Below, one piece after another: positions 8,141 to 15,257 of a DNA stretch of 18,261 nucleotides. Position numbers and translations under genes: made by a program. Source of the stretch: Pseudomonadota bacterium (GTDB lineage Bacteria; Desulfobacterota; Desulfovibrionia; Desulfovibrionales; Desulfovibrionaceae); NCBI GenBank assembly GCA_023435825.1, contig JAEZMB010000123.1:1-18261 (forward strand). Direction: 5' to 3'. The notes beneath the pieces are model-generated. The model made no database searches and was not told where the DNA came from. It saw only the letters and a list, made by a program, of their open reading frames with translations. The stretch's first letter is position 1; the number at the start of each line of letters is the position of its first letter.

Positions 8141-8159
8141 GCGAACCGCCTGCGGTTGC
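8141..8159 (+). terminator. Weak hairpin after the sensor gene
   Basis: AACCGC (8144-8149) and GCGGTT (8152-8157) form an inverted repeat that extends by two more pairs past a bulged G. It lies about 20 nt after the sensor stop codon. There is no T-run, so it is at best a weak or Rho-assisted terminator. Confidence 0.3.
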
Positions 8160-8179
8160 ACAATCGGCCTCTCCCCAAC

Positions 8180-8208
8180 TGGACAATAGAAAACGGACAT
8201 CCTATACA
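8180..8208 (+). promoter_or_regulatory. Candidate sigma-70 promoter of the cytochrome b/Fe-S operon
   Basis: TGGACA (8180-8185, five of six consensus bases) and TATACA (8203-8208, four of six) are exactly 17 bp apart. They lie in an AT-richer patch unusual for this sequence, between the sensor stop and the redox operon. Transcription would start near 8215 and give a leader of about 105 nt containing the hairpin at 8288-8312. Confidence 0.5.
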
Positions 8209-8287
8209 TCTTGCCACTAGGCGCTGGTCCCCTGTTCGAGGACCGCGCATCCCTGCCCTGCCCGCCGTCTGTCCGCGCGGGCGTTGC

Positions 8288-8315
8288 CCTCGTCGCCAGC
8301 CGGCGACCGAGGAGG
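8288..8315 (+). promoter_or_regulatory. Leader hairpin that covers part of the ribosome binding site
   Basis: Arm 8288-8297 (CCTCGTCGCC) pairs with 8302-8312 around the loop AGCC, with a single bulged C at 8308. The result is a 10-bp GC-rich stem. The Shine-Dalgarno AGGAGG spans 8310-8315, so its first three bases are inside the stem. The ATG is at 8320. The pairing is seen directly. Translational control by temperature, ligand or protein is inference. Confidence 0.45.
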
Positions 8316-8319
8316 TCCC

Positions 8320-9021
8320 ATGGTCCTTGCCCGCCTCTGGCCGGACTATCTGCCGTATGCCACCCTGCTCGTCTGTCTCTTGGGGCTGTCCAGGCGTCTT
8401 GCGCGATGGCTTCTGGCCAAACCCGCGAAGTCCCCGCTTTTTCCCCGCCCGTCCGCAGCGCCGGCCAAGTGGCGTCGCCTGGCCGTCGAGGTCTGCCTGT
8501 TGCGCGGCGTCCAGGCCGCGGAGCCCGGCCTATGGCTTGGGGCATGGCCCCTGCATGTGGCCCTGGGCGGCATCGCCCTGGGCCACATCCGGGCCTTTGT
8601 CGACTTTCCGGGGCTGTGGCAGGCGCTTGGCCTTGGCCCCGAACGCCTGAACACCCTGGCCGGTGCGGCGGGCGGGGTGGTCGGCCTGACGGCCCTGCTG
8701 GCCTGCCTCTATCTGCTGGCCCGCCGGACCCTCGTGCGCCGCATGCGTGAAATCACCAGGGCGCAAGACATCTGGACCCTGCTGCTGTTGCTGGCGGTCA
8801 TCCTCTCGGGGAATGCCATGCGCTGGGGCCCTGCGGTGGACCTGGAACCCATCCGGGCGTATTTTGCCGCCCTAGCCCGGCTCAGCCCAGGCCCCATGCC
8901 TGATGCGCCCGGGTTTGCCGTCCATTTCCTCCTGGCCCAAGGCCTGCTTCTCTGGGCTCCCTTCGGCAAGCTCCTTCATGCTCCGGGCCTTTTCCTGGCC
9001 AAGGACGGCCTGCTCCGTTAG
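8320..9021 (+). CDS. NarI/HmcE/DsrM-like membrane cytochrome b subunit
   Basis: This 233-residue inner-membrane protein has five likely helices (~10-27, 71-93, 111-133, 151-169, 200-220). It should carry two b hemes and pass electrons to or from menaquinone. The four heme ligands of the NarI family can be read by spacing: H79 and H89 (10 apart) in helix 2, and H202 and H220 (18 apart) in helix 5. These are the same intervals as H56/H66 and H187/H205 in E. coli NarI. The length matches HmcE of Desulfovibrio. AGGAGG (8310-8315) 4 nt before the ATG sets the start; an in-frame upstream ATG at 8284 lacks such a site. The next gene, an HdrD-like Fe-S protein, starts 15 nt after the stop, so the two form an operon. 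I give no symbol because Hmc, Dsr, Tmc and similar complexes share this subunit type. Confidence 0.85.
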   Translation: MVLARLWPDYLPYATLLVCLLGLSRRLARWLLAKPAKSPLFPRPSAAPAKWRRLAVEVCLLRGVQAAEPGLWLGAWPLHVALGGIALGHIRAFVDFPGLWQALGLGPERLNTLAGAAGGVVGLTALLACLYLLARRTLVRRMREITRAQDIWTLLLLLAVILSGNAMRWGPAVDLEPIRAYFAALARLSPGPMPDAPGFAVHFLLAQGLLLWAPFGKLLHAPGLFLAKDGLLR

Positions 9022-9036
9022 GCAGGAGGACATCCC

Positions 9037-10326
9037 GTGAACCCGCGACTGCCGACGCTCACCGACGCGGACCTTCGCCGGGCGGCCCAGGCCGTGGCCG
9101 CTCTGGGCAAGGGCCCACGTCCGCTGCTTTTGGCCCTGGACATCTGCGCCCGTTGCGGCCTGTGCGCCAGCCAGTGCCAGATCTACCTGTCGAGCGGCAA
9201 AGCCCGGACCAATCCCGCCCGACGTTCCCAGCTCCTGCGCGATGTCCATGCCGGCCGTCGCCGTCTGGACCGCACGCTGCTTGGCGAATGGTTGCGGGAC
9301 TTCTATGAATGCACCGGCTGCCGCCGTTGCGCGGTGTTCTGCCCCCTGGGACTCGACAACTCGGTCATCACCCGCAAGGCGCGGTCCATCCTTGGCGATC
9401 TGGGGCTGACCCCGTGCCGGATCGTGGCCACCCAGGAGGCCTCGGACCGGCACGGCAACAACGAGGGCGCTTCCGAGGCCGCCATCCGCGACATCCTGGC
9501 TTTTCTGGAAGGGGAGCTGCGCGAGGAACACGGCGTGCCCATCCGCCTGCCGCTGGACGAACCGGCCGAAGTGCTCTTCGCCACCGCCTCCAGCGAAATC
9601 CTGGGAAGGCCGGAAAACCTCATGGGATGCGCCGCCTTCTTTCACGCCGCCGGCATTCCCTGGACCTTGTCGACCACGGCCTTCGACGCCGCCAACTTCG
9701 GATTGTTCTCCGGCGACGACGCCCACATGGGCCGCAAGAATCAGCTGCTCCACCAGGCCTGCCTGGAGCTTGGGGCCCAAAAGCTGGTCATCGGCGAATG
9801 CGGCCATGCCTACCGGGTGGCCAAGTACCTGGGCGGCCACACGAGCCGGCCCGATGCGCCCTATGCCGTCACCGACATTTTCAGCCTGGCCGCCGACGTG
9901 CTGCGCCGGGGCGGACTGCGCCTTGATCCCTCGCGAAATCCCCAGCCCGTCACCTACCACGATCCGTGCAACTTCGCCCGCAGCGGCGGCGTCATGGACG
10001 AGCCGAGGATCGTGCTGCGGGCTTGCGTGGCCGAATTCCGGGAGATGTCGCCCACCCGGGAGCGCAACTACTGTTGCGGCGGGGGCGGGGGCTTGGCCGT
10101 GCTGGAAACGACCGAAGGCATGGAGAGGGAAAATACGTTCTACGAGTTCCGGATGCAGACGTCAGGCCTCAAGAAATACCAGCAAATCAAGGAGTCCGGG
10201 GCCGATTACGTGGCCGCGCCCTGTTTCAACTGCCTGCGCCAGATCACGGAACTCCTCGACTATCATGACCTGGACGTCTGCGTGGGCACGGTGTTCGAGT
10301 TGTTCGACAAGGCCCTGCTGCTGTAG
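9037..10326 (+). CDS. HdrD/DsrK/HmcF-like iron-sulfur protein
   Basis: This 429-residue cytoplasmic protein has two ferredoxin-type [4Fe-4S] motifs near the N-terminus (C37, C40, C43, C47 and C92, C95, C98, C102). At the C-terminus is one complete CCG domain (C311, C346-C347, C396-x2-C399), the type that holds the noncubane [4Fe-4S] cluster of heterodisulfide-reductase-like enzymes. The first CCG-like region has lost its cysteine pair; only isolated C198 and C254 remain. The gap between CC and CxxC is 48 residues, longer than the 35-36 usually quoted for HdrB-type domains. The start is a GTG preceded by AGGAGG (9024-9029) at a 7-nt spacing. With the preceding cytochrome b it should couple menaquinone to a cytoplasmic dithiol/disulfide or Fe-S partner. 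No cytochrome c or periplasmic Fe-S gene accompanies it, unlike full Hmc or Dsr operons. Confidence 0.88.
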   Translation: MNPRLPTLTDADLRRAAQAVAALGKGPRPLLLALDICARCGLCASQCQIYLSSGKARTNPARRSQLLRDVHAGRRRLDRTLLGEWLRDFYECTGCRRCAVFCPLGLDNSVITRKARSILGDLGLTPCRIVATQEASDRHGNNEGASEAAIRDILAFLEGELREEHGVPIRLPLDEPAEVLFATASSEILGRPENLMGCAAFFHAAGIPWTLSTTAFDAANFGLFSGDDAHMGRKNQLLHQACLELGAQKLVIGECGHAYRVAKYLGGHTSRPDAPYAVTDIFSLAADVLRRGGLRLDPSRNPQPVTYHDPCNFARSGGVMDEPRIVLRACVAEFREMSPTRERNYCCGGGGGLAVLETTEGMERENTFYEFRMQTSGLKKYQQIKESGADYVAAPCFNCLRQITELLDYHDLDVCVGTVFELFDKALLL

Positions 10327-10328
10327 GC

Positions 10329-10355
10329 GACGGGCCAAGGCAAACGCCGCCCGTC
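10329..10355. terminator. Hairpin between convergent genes
   Basis: GACGGGC (10329-10335) pairs perfectly with GCCCGTC (10349-10355). An inner GGC/GCC stem (10339-10341 with 10346-10348) lies within the loop. The hairpin starts 3 nt after the Fe-S protein stop and 15 nt beyond the stop of the converging radical SAM gene, so it could serve both. It has no T-run. Confidence 0.4.
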
Positions 10356-10369
10356 TGCCCGGCGCGCCG

Positions 10370-11968
10370 CTAGCCCTTGCGCCCGGCCACGGTGGGATCA
10401 TGGCGCAGGGTGCGCCGCACGAAGGCGGCGATGCGGCCGAAATCGCCGCGCGACAGCGCCGTCGCCCCCTTGGCCGCAAACCGCGCCGCCTCGCCAAGGA
10501 CGTAGCCCAGCTTGTACACGGCCGGCGGCACATGGCGCGAACACCAGGCGACCGTGCCCGGGCGCAGCAGGAAGGCGTAGGCCCCGGCCGGGATGCGCTG
10601 GAAGGTCAGCAGGTAGAGCACGAACGCGGGGTAACTGCGCTGGGGCCGCAGGTAAAACGGCCGGCGGTAGATTTCCGTTTCCTCGTGATGGATACGGCCC
10701 TCGGCCTTGGCCCGGCGGTAGAGTTCGGTTTCCGGAAAATAGACCAGGCTGGCGATGGCCAAGCCGAAGGGCTTGGGCAGCCGGGCCAACAGCCGCACCG
10801 TGGCCAGCAGGTCCTCTTCCGTTTCCCAGGGCGCGTCGATGATGACGTGGTAGTCCGGGGGGAGCAGCTTGTCCCGCCGGGCATGAAGCAGTTCGGCCCC
10901 GGCCAGGACCGCCTCGTCGTCCTCGGGGCGGCGGAAGATCTCGCGCATCCGGGGGCTGCCGGTCTGGATGCCCATTTCCACGTAGCACAGCCCGGCCTCG
11001 ATAAGCACGTCGAGCTTCTCGGCGTCCAGGGTCGTGGGCGAGGCCTGGCAGTAGAGCGGCAACCCGATGTCGGCCTTGTAGGCCGCCGCGAACTCCCGCA
11101 GCCAATCCAGGCGACGCGAGAAAAAGGTGTCGTCGAAAAGCTGGATCGCCTCGATGAAGGGATAGCGGGCGATGATCTGCCGCAGTTCGGCCATGACGTG
11201 GGGCACGCCGCGATGGCGGAAATAGGGCACCCCGCCGCCCCGGAACAGCGCCTTGACCGTGGGCACGTTGCAGTAGGCGCAGCCATGCGGGCAGCCCCGG
11301 TCGGTCATGGTGCGATAGGCCGTGACCAGCCGGCCGTCCCAGTGCGGCAGGCGCGGCAGGGCCAGGCGCAAAGCCTCGGCGTCAAGGGGCACGATGCGCC
11401 CGCGCTCGGGAGCCATGACGAACTGGTCCTGGCCGGAAAAATCGAAAAAGGGCAAGGCGTCGAGGTCCGGGACCAGGGGGGCCAGGCCGTTGTCGACCAC
11501 GGCCCCGTCCCGCAGGGTCCAGACCCCGGGGATGGCGTCGGCCGCTCCGCCCTCGGCCAGTTCCCGGGCCAGGCGGTCAAGGGCCGCCTCGCCCTCGCCC
11601 CGGCAGACGAAATCGGCGTGTTCGAGCGCTTCCTCGGGCCGCACCGTGGCGTGGACGCCGCCCCAGACGACCGGAATGCCCAGCCGCTCCCGCACGGCCG
11701 CCGTCAGCTGCACGGCCCGGTCGAAATAGTTGGTGAAAAACGACACCCCGACCACATCGGCCCCGGCGGCCAGCTCCAGGGCCTGGTCGATCACCGTGTC
11801 GGCGTAGCGGTAGACGTAGGAGCCGTCTTCCTGGGACAGGCCGATGCTGCCCGGAAACAGCACCAGCCGGGCTTCGTGGCCGGCGGCCTTGAGGCTGGCC
11901 TGCAGGCTGCGCACGCCAAAAGCCGACAGGTCCGGCGGCGTGGGGGAAAAAAGCACGATCCGGGCCAT
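10370..11968 (-). CDS. B12-binding-type radical SAM enzyme
   Basis: This is a 532-residue protein. Residues ~1-140 form a Rossmann-like domain typical of cobalamin-binding radical SAM enzymes (VGVSFFTN at 73-80, WGGVHAT at 102-108, GEGEAAL at 124-130). The radical SAM core has C226-x3-C230-x2-C233. An FDDTFF segment (278-283) and a helical C-terminal region without a named domain follow. The family includes BchE-like methyltransferases and ring-forming enzymes; the substrate is unknown. The ATG at 11968 lies 2 nt after the stop of the CheC-like gene, so translation is probably coupled. A TTG at 11974 would add two residues and overlap that stop. It resembles the first gene of the window in architecture but is clearly not a recent duplicate. 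Confidence 0.85.
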   Translation of the reverse strand: MARIVLFSPTPPDLSAFGVRSLQASLKAAGHEARLVLFPGSIGLSQEDGSYVYRYADTVIDQALELAAGADVVGVSFFTNYFDRAVQLTAAVRERLGIPVVWGGVHATVRPEEALEHADFVCRGEGEAALDRLARELAEGGAADAIPGVWTLRDGAVVDNGLAPLVPDLDALPFFDFSGQDQFVMAPERGRIVPLDAEALRLALPRLPHWDGRLVTAYRTMTDRGCPHGCAYCNVPTVKALFRGGGVPYFRHRGVPHVMAELRQIIARYPFIEAIQLFDDTFFSRRLDWLREFAAAYKADIGLPLYCQASPTTLDAEKLDVLIEAGLCYVEMGIQTGSPRMREIFRRPEDDEAVLAGAELLHARRDKLLPPDYHVIIDAPWETEEDLLATVRLLARLPKPFGLAIASLVYFPETELYRRAKAEGRIHHEETEIYRRPFYLRPQRSYPAFVLYLLTFQRIPAGAYAFLLRPGTVAWCSRHVPPAVYKLGYVLGEAARFAAKGATALSRGDFGRIAAFVRRTLRHDPTVAGRKG

Positions 11969-11970
11969 GG

Positions 11971-12585
11971 TCAACCGCCCATTTCCAGAATCTTGGCGTC
12001 AATGGCGGCGGTCAGGGCGTCAAAGCCCTCCTGGGCCAGCACCACCATGATGTCGCCCGTGACCTGGAAGCGCTCCAGCACGAAATGGGCCCGCACATAG
12101 AGGGTCACGGTCTGGCAGGCGTCGGCCACGGCCAGAAGCGGTTCCAGGCTCTTGGCCGTGGACAGAGGCTGGTAGGTGACGTGCAGCCCAAGCATGGTGC
12201 CCATGGCCCCGAGCACGCCGACGAGGATGACGTTGCCCACCTCGCGCAGGGTGTCCTCGCGCATCTCCTCGGTGGGTTCGTCGATGCCCATGGCGGCGGT
12301 GAGCCCGGTGACGAGCTTGGCCGCGTCGCCGTAGGCAAAGGCCAGGGCGGTCATGCCCATCATGGGGCCGACAAAGGGCAGAAACACGCCCTCGCACACG
12401 GCCGGACAGCGGCCGGCGGCGGCGGCGGTCAGGGTCGGGCGGTTCATGATGCGAATTTCCGGGGCCGAGAGCACCACATGGCTTTCGCACATGCGGTTGA
12501 GCGCCTCGGCGGCCCGGCCAAGGCCGATGTTGACGCACTCGGCGAGAATGTCCATGCGGGCTTCGAGACTGATTTCCTGCGACAT
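11971..12585 (-). CDS. CheC-family CheY-P phosphatase
   Basis: This 204-residue protein, close to the length of Bacillus CheC, should dephosphorylate CheY-like receivers. Both pseudo-symmetric active sites of the CheC/FliY family are readable. Site 1 is D12-x3-E16-x2-N19 with P42 exactly 22 residues after the Asn. Site 2 is D111-x3-E115-x2-N118 with P140. The start is an ATG with GGAGGA (12595-12600) 9 nt upstream on the minus strand. No cheD or other chemotaxis gene is nearby. It is the first gene of a pair with the radical SAM enzyme, which is an unusual partner. The target could be a chemotaxis CheY elsewhere or a receiver such as that of the hybrid kinase. CheX is less likely because both sites are kept. 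Confidence 0.85.
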   Translation of the reverse strand: MSQEISLEARMDILAECVNIGLGRAAEALNRMCESHVVLSAPEIRIMNRPTLTAAAAGRCPAVCEGVFLPFVGPMMGMTALAFAYGDAAKLVTGLTAAMGIDEPTEEMREDTLREVGNVILVGVLGAMGTMLGLHVTYQPLSTAKSLEPLLAVADACQTVTLYVRAHFVLERFQVTGDIMVVLAQEGFDALTAAIDAKILEMGG

Positions 12586-12614
12586 CAACCGGGTTCCTCC
12601 TGTCCAACGCCTCC

Positions 12615-12643
12615 ACCATAGCCCGGCGCGAGAGACTTGGAAA
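12615..12643 (-). promoter_or_regulatory. Candidate promoter of the cheC-like/radical SAM pair
   Basis: On the minus strand, TTTCCA (12638-12643) and TATGGT (12615-12620) are 17 bp apart. Each matches four of six consensus bases. The predicted start near 12608 gives a short leader just ahead of the strong GGAGGA ribosome site. Confidence 0.4.
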
Positions 12644-12708
12644 TCCCCGGCGGCCACAAAAGGGGCGACATGACGCGCCAAACAAAAACCCCAAGACGCC
12701 GCCCCGGC

Positions 12709-12738
12709 TTGTAGGCTAGAACAGCCCTGCGCGACAAT
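12709..12738 (+). promoter_or_regulatory. Weak promoter candidate for the FAD/radical SAM fusion
   Basis: TTGTAG (12709-12714) and GACAAT (12733-12738) are separated by 18 bp, matching three and four of six consensus bases. The implied start near 12745 would fall almost on the ribosome site GGAAGG (12746-12751), leaving a very short leader. This makes the call doubtful. Confidence 0.25.
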
Positions 12739-12762
12739 TCCACCCGGAAGGTGACTCCCCCT

Positions 12763-15156
12763 ATGCACGCACAGCCCATCGTCCTTGTCGGCGGCGGCGT
12801 GGCCGGCCTGGCCTGCGCCCTGACCCTGGCCGAAGCCGGCCGGCCCTGCCTGGTCCTGGAACGCGAACCCGAGGTCGGCGGGCTTTTGCGCTCGGTGGCC
12901 CTGGACGGCGTGGTCTTCGACCTCGGCCCCCACGTGCTTTTTCTCGACGCCCCCGGGCCGGGCGAGACGTTTTTGCGCGGCCTGCTCACGGGCGCGCCGG
13001 TCATCCGCCGGCCCTTCGCCTTTTCCATTTTCGCTGGCGGCCGGCATTGGAAGTTCCCCAACCATTTCGATTTTTTTCGCTATCCGCTCCGCTACCAGAT
13101 CGAGGCCCTGCGCGCCGCCCTCAAGCGCCGGGGCGCGCCGCCGCCCGAGCCCATCTCGGCCGCGTTGGAGCTGTCGGAAAAATGCGGCCCGGGCCTCTAC
13201 GATCTCCTTTTCCGCGACCTCTTTGCCAAAAAGGCCCTGACCCCGCCCGAGGCCCTGCACCACCACTGGCTGGCCCGGGTGGACCGCACCATCGACAACG
13301 ACAAGGAACCCTTCGTGCGCCGGGGCAAGGGGCAGGCCGTGCTGGCCGCCCTGTCCCGCCTGCGCCAGCGCTACTGGTACCCGGCCGGCGGCATGGCCGA
13401 TCTGGCGGTGATCCTTCGCCGGCGCATCGAGGCGGCCGGCGGCGAGGTGGTCACGAACGTGTCGCGCATCGCCCTTGTCCGCGACGGCGGGCGCATCGCC
13501 AAGGTCGTGGCCGACGGTCGGGAAATCACGCCGGCCCATGTGGTCTGGACCGCGCCGGCCAATGCGCTCCTCGACGCCCTGGACAGCGACGCCCCGCGCC
13601 TGCCCACGGTGACCATGCGCATGGTCATGCTCACCTATGCCAGAAGCGAGCGCACGCCGCGCCCCTTCGTCTACAGCTACCACCCCGATCCGGCCATGCA
13701 GGCCAACCGCATCTACTATCCGGAGTCGATCTTCGCCGAGCGCGGCCCGGCCGACCGCGAGGGCCTGTGCCTGGAGATCAACCTCGAAGACGCCGCCGAA
13801 CCCGAGGAAAAAACCCTGGCCCGGGCCGTGGCCGACGTGGCCCGGCTGGGGCTGTACCCGGCCCAGGCCCTGCGGGCGTCCAAGGTTGTCACTCTGCCCT
13901 CGGCCATGCCGGTCTATCCCCTGGATTACGAAGATCGCCTGGCCCGGGCCCTGGCTCCGGTGCGCGACATCGCCAATCTCCACGCCGTGGGCCGCCAAGG
14001 CGGCTTCTATTTCTGCCTGACCCCGGCGGCGGCCTCCCAGGGCCTCAAGATGGCCGGCCATCTGCTGGGCCGCGCCCCGGCCAAGGCCACGGCCCCGGGC
14101 AGGAAAGGACTTCTTGACGCCGGCCTGGCCACCAAGGGGGCCGGCCCGGCCGAGCGGATAAAAATCCTCAAGCGCCACGCCCAGGCCTTCGTGCGCCACG
14201 CCACCCCGGCCCGGCTGTGGAACTTCTTCAAAGCCGAACGCAACCGGCTGCAAAAGCGCGCCGTCCTCGACTCCATGCCCTATATTCTGAAAATCGAGAC
14301 CACCAACATCTGCAACCTGCGCTGCGCCTACTGCTACGACGACCGCCGCGCCCCGCTGCCCGGCGAGCGCCCCTACGGCCGCATGACCGTGGAGCAGTTT
14401 CAAAGCCTTATCGATTCCTGCGGCAAGTGGCTTTTCAAGATCAACATGTACGGCTTCGGCGAGCCGTTTCTGTTCCCCGAGACCCTGGAGATGATCCGCT
14501 ACGCTTCCCAGCGCAACATCGGCGTGGGCGTATCGTCCAACTGCAACCACCGCGACCCGGACCTGCCCCGGCGCATCGTGGCCTCGGGCCTGGAAGTGCT
14601 CATCTTCTCCTGCCACGGCGTGACCCAGGAAACGGCCGGCCGGTTCATGCGCGGCGGCAACGCCGATCTGGCCCTGGAAAACCTCAAGGCCATCATCGCG
14701 GCCCGCACGGCGGCCGGCCGCAAGACGCCCTTCATCGACTGGCAGTACTGCGTGACGGGATTCAACGAACACGAGATCGAACTGGCCCGGGAGACGGCGG
14801 CCCGGCTCGGGGTGGATCAGGTGCGGTTCATCCGCCCGTTTTTCCCCGAGGACGCGCCCGACGCCTGGTTCTCGACCATGTTTCCGCGCCAGACCCTGAC
14901 CCATGACCACGAGGCCGCGCCGGGCTGCTCGTGGCTGTACCGCTCGGCCTACGTCAATTGGGACGGCGGGCTGATTCCCTGCTGCCGCGACCCGCGCGAC
15001 CCGAGCGTGGATTTCGGCAACGTCTTTGAAACGCCGCTGCCCACGCTGTGGAATAGCCAGAAGTATCAAGCCGCCCGGACGCTCCTGGCCGATCCAAGCC
15101 GGCACGATCTGCGCCAGGGAATCGTGTGCGGCCGTTGTCCGGTGACGCGGCCCTGA
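12763..15156 (+). CDS. Fusion of FAD-dependent oxidoreductase and radical SAM/SPASM protein
   Basis: This 797-residue protein has two enzyme halves. Residues ~1-440 are an FAD-dependent amine-oxidase/protoporphyrinogen-oxidase/UDP-galactopyranose-mutase-like fold. It shows the dinucleotide motif G10-x-G12-x2-G15, an acidic end of the second strand (VLERE, 31-35), EVGGLLRS (37-44) and a C-terminal FAD segment (AVGRQGG, 408-414). After a linker (~440-505) comes a radical SAM core with C517-x3-C521-x2-C524 and GFGEP (564-568). A SPASM-like tail follows with C722, C740-C741, C789 and C792 that probably binds an auxiliary cluster. The ATG at 12763, 11 nt after GGAAGG, gives a protein starting just before the Rossmann strand; a GTG at 12751 would overlap the ribosome site. 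The frame is continuous with no sign of a sequencing join. The substrate is unknown; the neighbourhood suggests an envelope sugar or lipid. Confidence 0.88.
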   Translation: MHAQPIVLVGGGVAGLACALTLAEAGRPCLVLEREPEVGGLLRSVALDGVVFDLGPHVLFLDAPGPGETFLRGLLTGAPVIRRPFAFSIFAGGRHWKFPNHFDFFRYPLRYQIEALRAALKRRGAPPPEPISAALELSEKCGPGLYDLLFRDLFAKKALTPPEALHHHWLARVDRTIDNDKEPFVRRGKGQAVLAALSRLRQRYWYPAGGMADLAVILRRRIEAAGGEVVTNVSRIALVRDGGRIAKVVADGREITPAHVVWTAPANALLDALDSDAPRLPTVTMRMVMLTYARSERTPRPFVYSYHPDPAMQANRIYYPESIFAERGPADREGLCLEINLEDAAEPEEKTLARAVADVARLGLYPAQALRASKVVTLPSAMPVYPLDYEDRLARALAPVRDIANLHAVGRQGGFYFCLTPAAASQGLKMAGHLLGRAPAKATAPGRKGLLDAGLATKGAGPAERIKILKRHAQAFVRHATPARLWNFFKAERNRLQKRAVLDSMPYILKIETTNICNLRCAYCYDDRRAPLPGERPYGRMTVEQFQSLIDSCGKWLFKINMYGFGEPFLFPETLEMIRYASQRNIGVGVSSNCNHRDPDLPRRIVASGLEVLIFSCHGVTQETAGRFMRGGNADLALENLKAIIAARTAAGRKTPFIDWQYCVTGFNEHEIELARETAARLGVDQVRFIRPFFPEDAPDAWFSTMFPRQTLTHDHEAAPGCSWLYRSAYVNWDGGLIPCCRDPRDPSVDFGNVFETPLPTLWNSQKYQAARTLLADPSRHDLRQGIVCGRCPVTRP

Positions 15157-15170
15157 GGAAGGGAGAGAAG

Positions 15171-15210
15171 GCCTTCGGCGGCCGGGAGGGATGATCCCCC
15201 CCGGACTCCC
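15171..15210 (+). repeat. Intergenic hairpin repeat, copy 2 (GCCTYCGG family)
   Basis: GCCTTCGG (15171-15178) leads into an 11-bp stem: 15182-15192 pairs with 15194-15204 with one A-C mismatch. GACTCCC (15204-15210) follows. The skeleton is that of the element at 10-48. It starts 15 nt after the fusion gene's stop and could act as a REP-like mRNA-end structure. No T-run is present on the plus strand. Confidence 0.6.
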
Positions 15211-15226
15211 TCGACGGGAAAAGTGG

Positions 15227-15257
15227 GGCGGGGTGGTTTGCCTTGGACGGCCCCGCC
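15227..15257 (-). terminator. Candidate terminator of the GT39-like gene
   Basis: Read on the minus strand, GGCGGGG (15251-15257) comes directly after the TAA stop of the GT39-like gene. It pairs with CCCCGCC (15227-15233) across a 17-nt loop, then CCACTTTTCCC follows. A 7-bp GC stem with a short T-run is acceptable for a weak intrinsic terminator. Confidence 0.45.

Noticed and set aside
5949..8186. Open minus-strand frame extending the kinase reading frame about 745 codons upstream, opposite the sensor gene
   Set aside because: The translation is low-complexity (G, Q, H, R-rich) with no domain, and it is the third-position shadow of a high-GC gene. The PAS domain starts only just after 5948.
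8226..8244. GGTCC/GGACC hairpin in the redox operon leader as a riboswitch or terminator
   Set aside because: It has only five base pairs around a nine-base loop and no conserved riboswitch core, so it is expected by chance at this GC content.
9770..12100. 776-codon plus-strand frame spanning the Fe-S protein end and the minus-strand radical SAM gene
   Set aside because: It crosses two convergent well-supported genes, has no ribosome site or motif, and its composition changes where the underlying gene changes.
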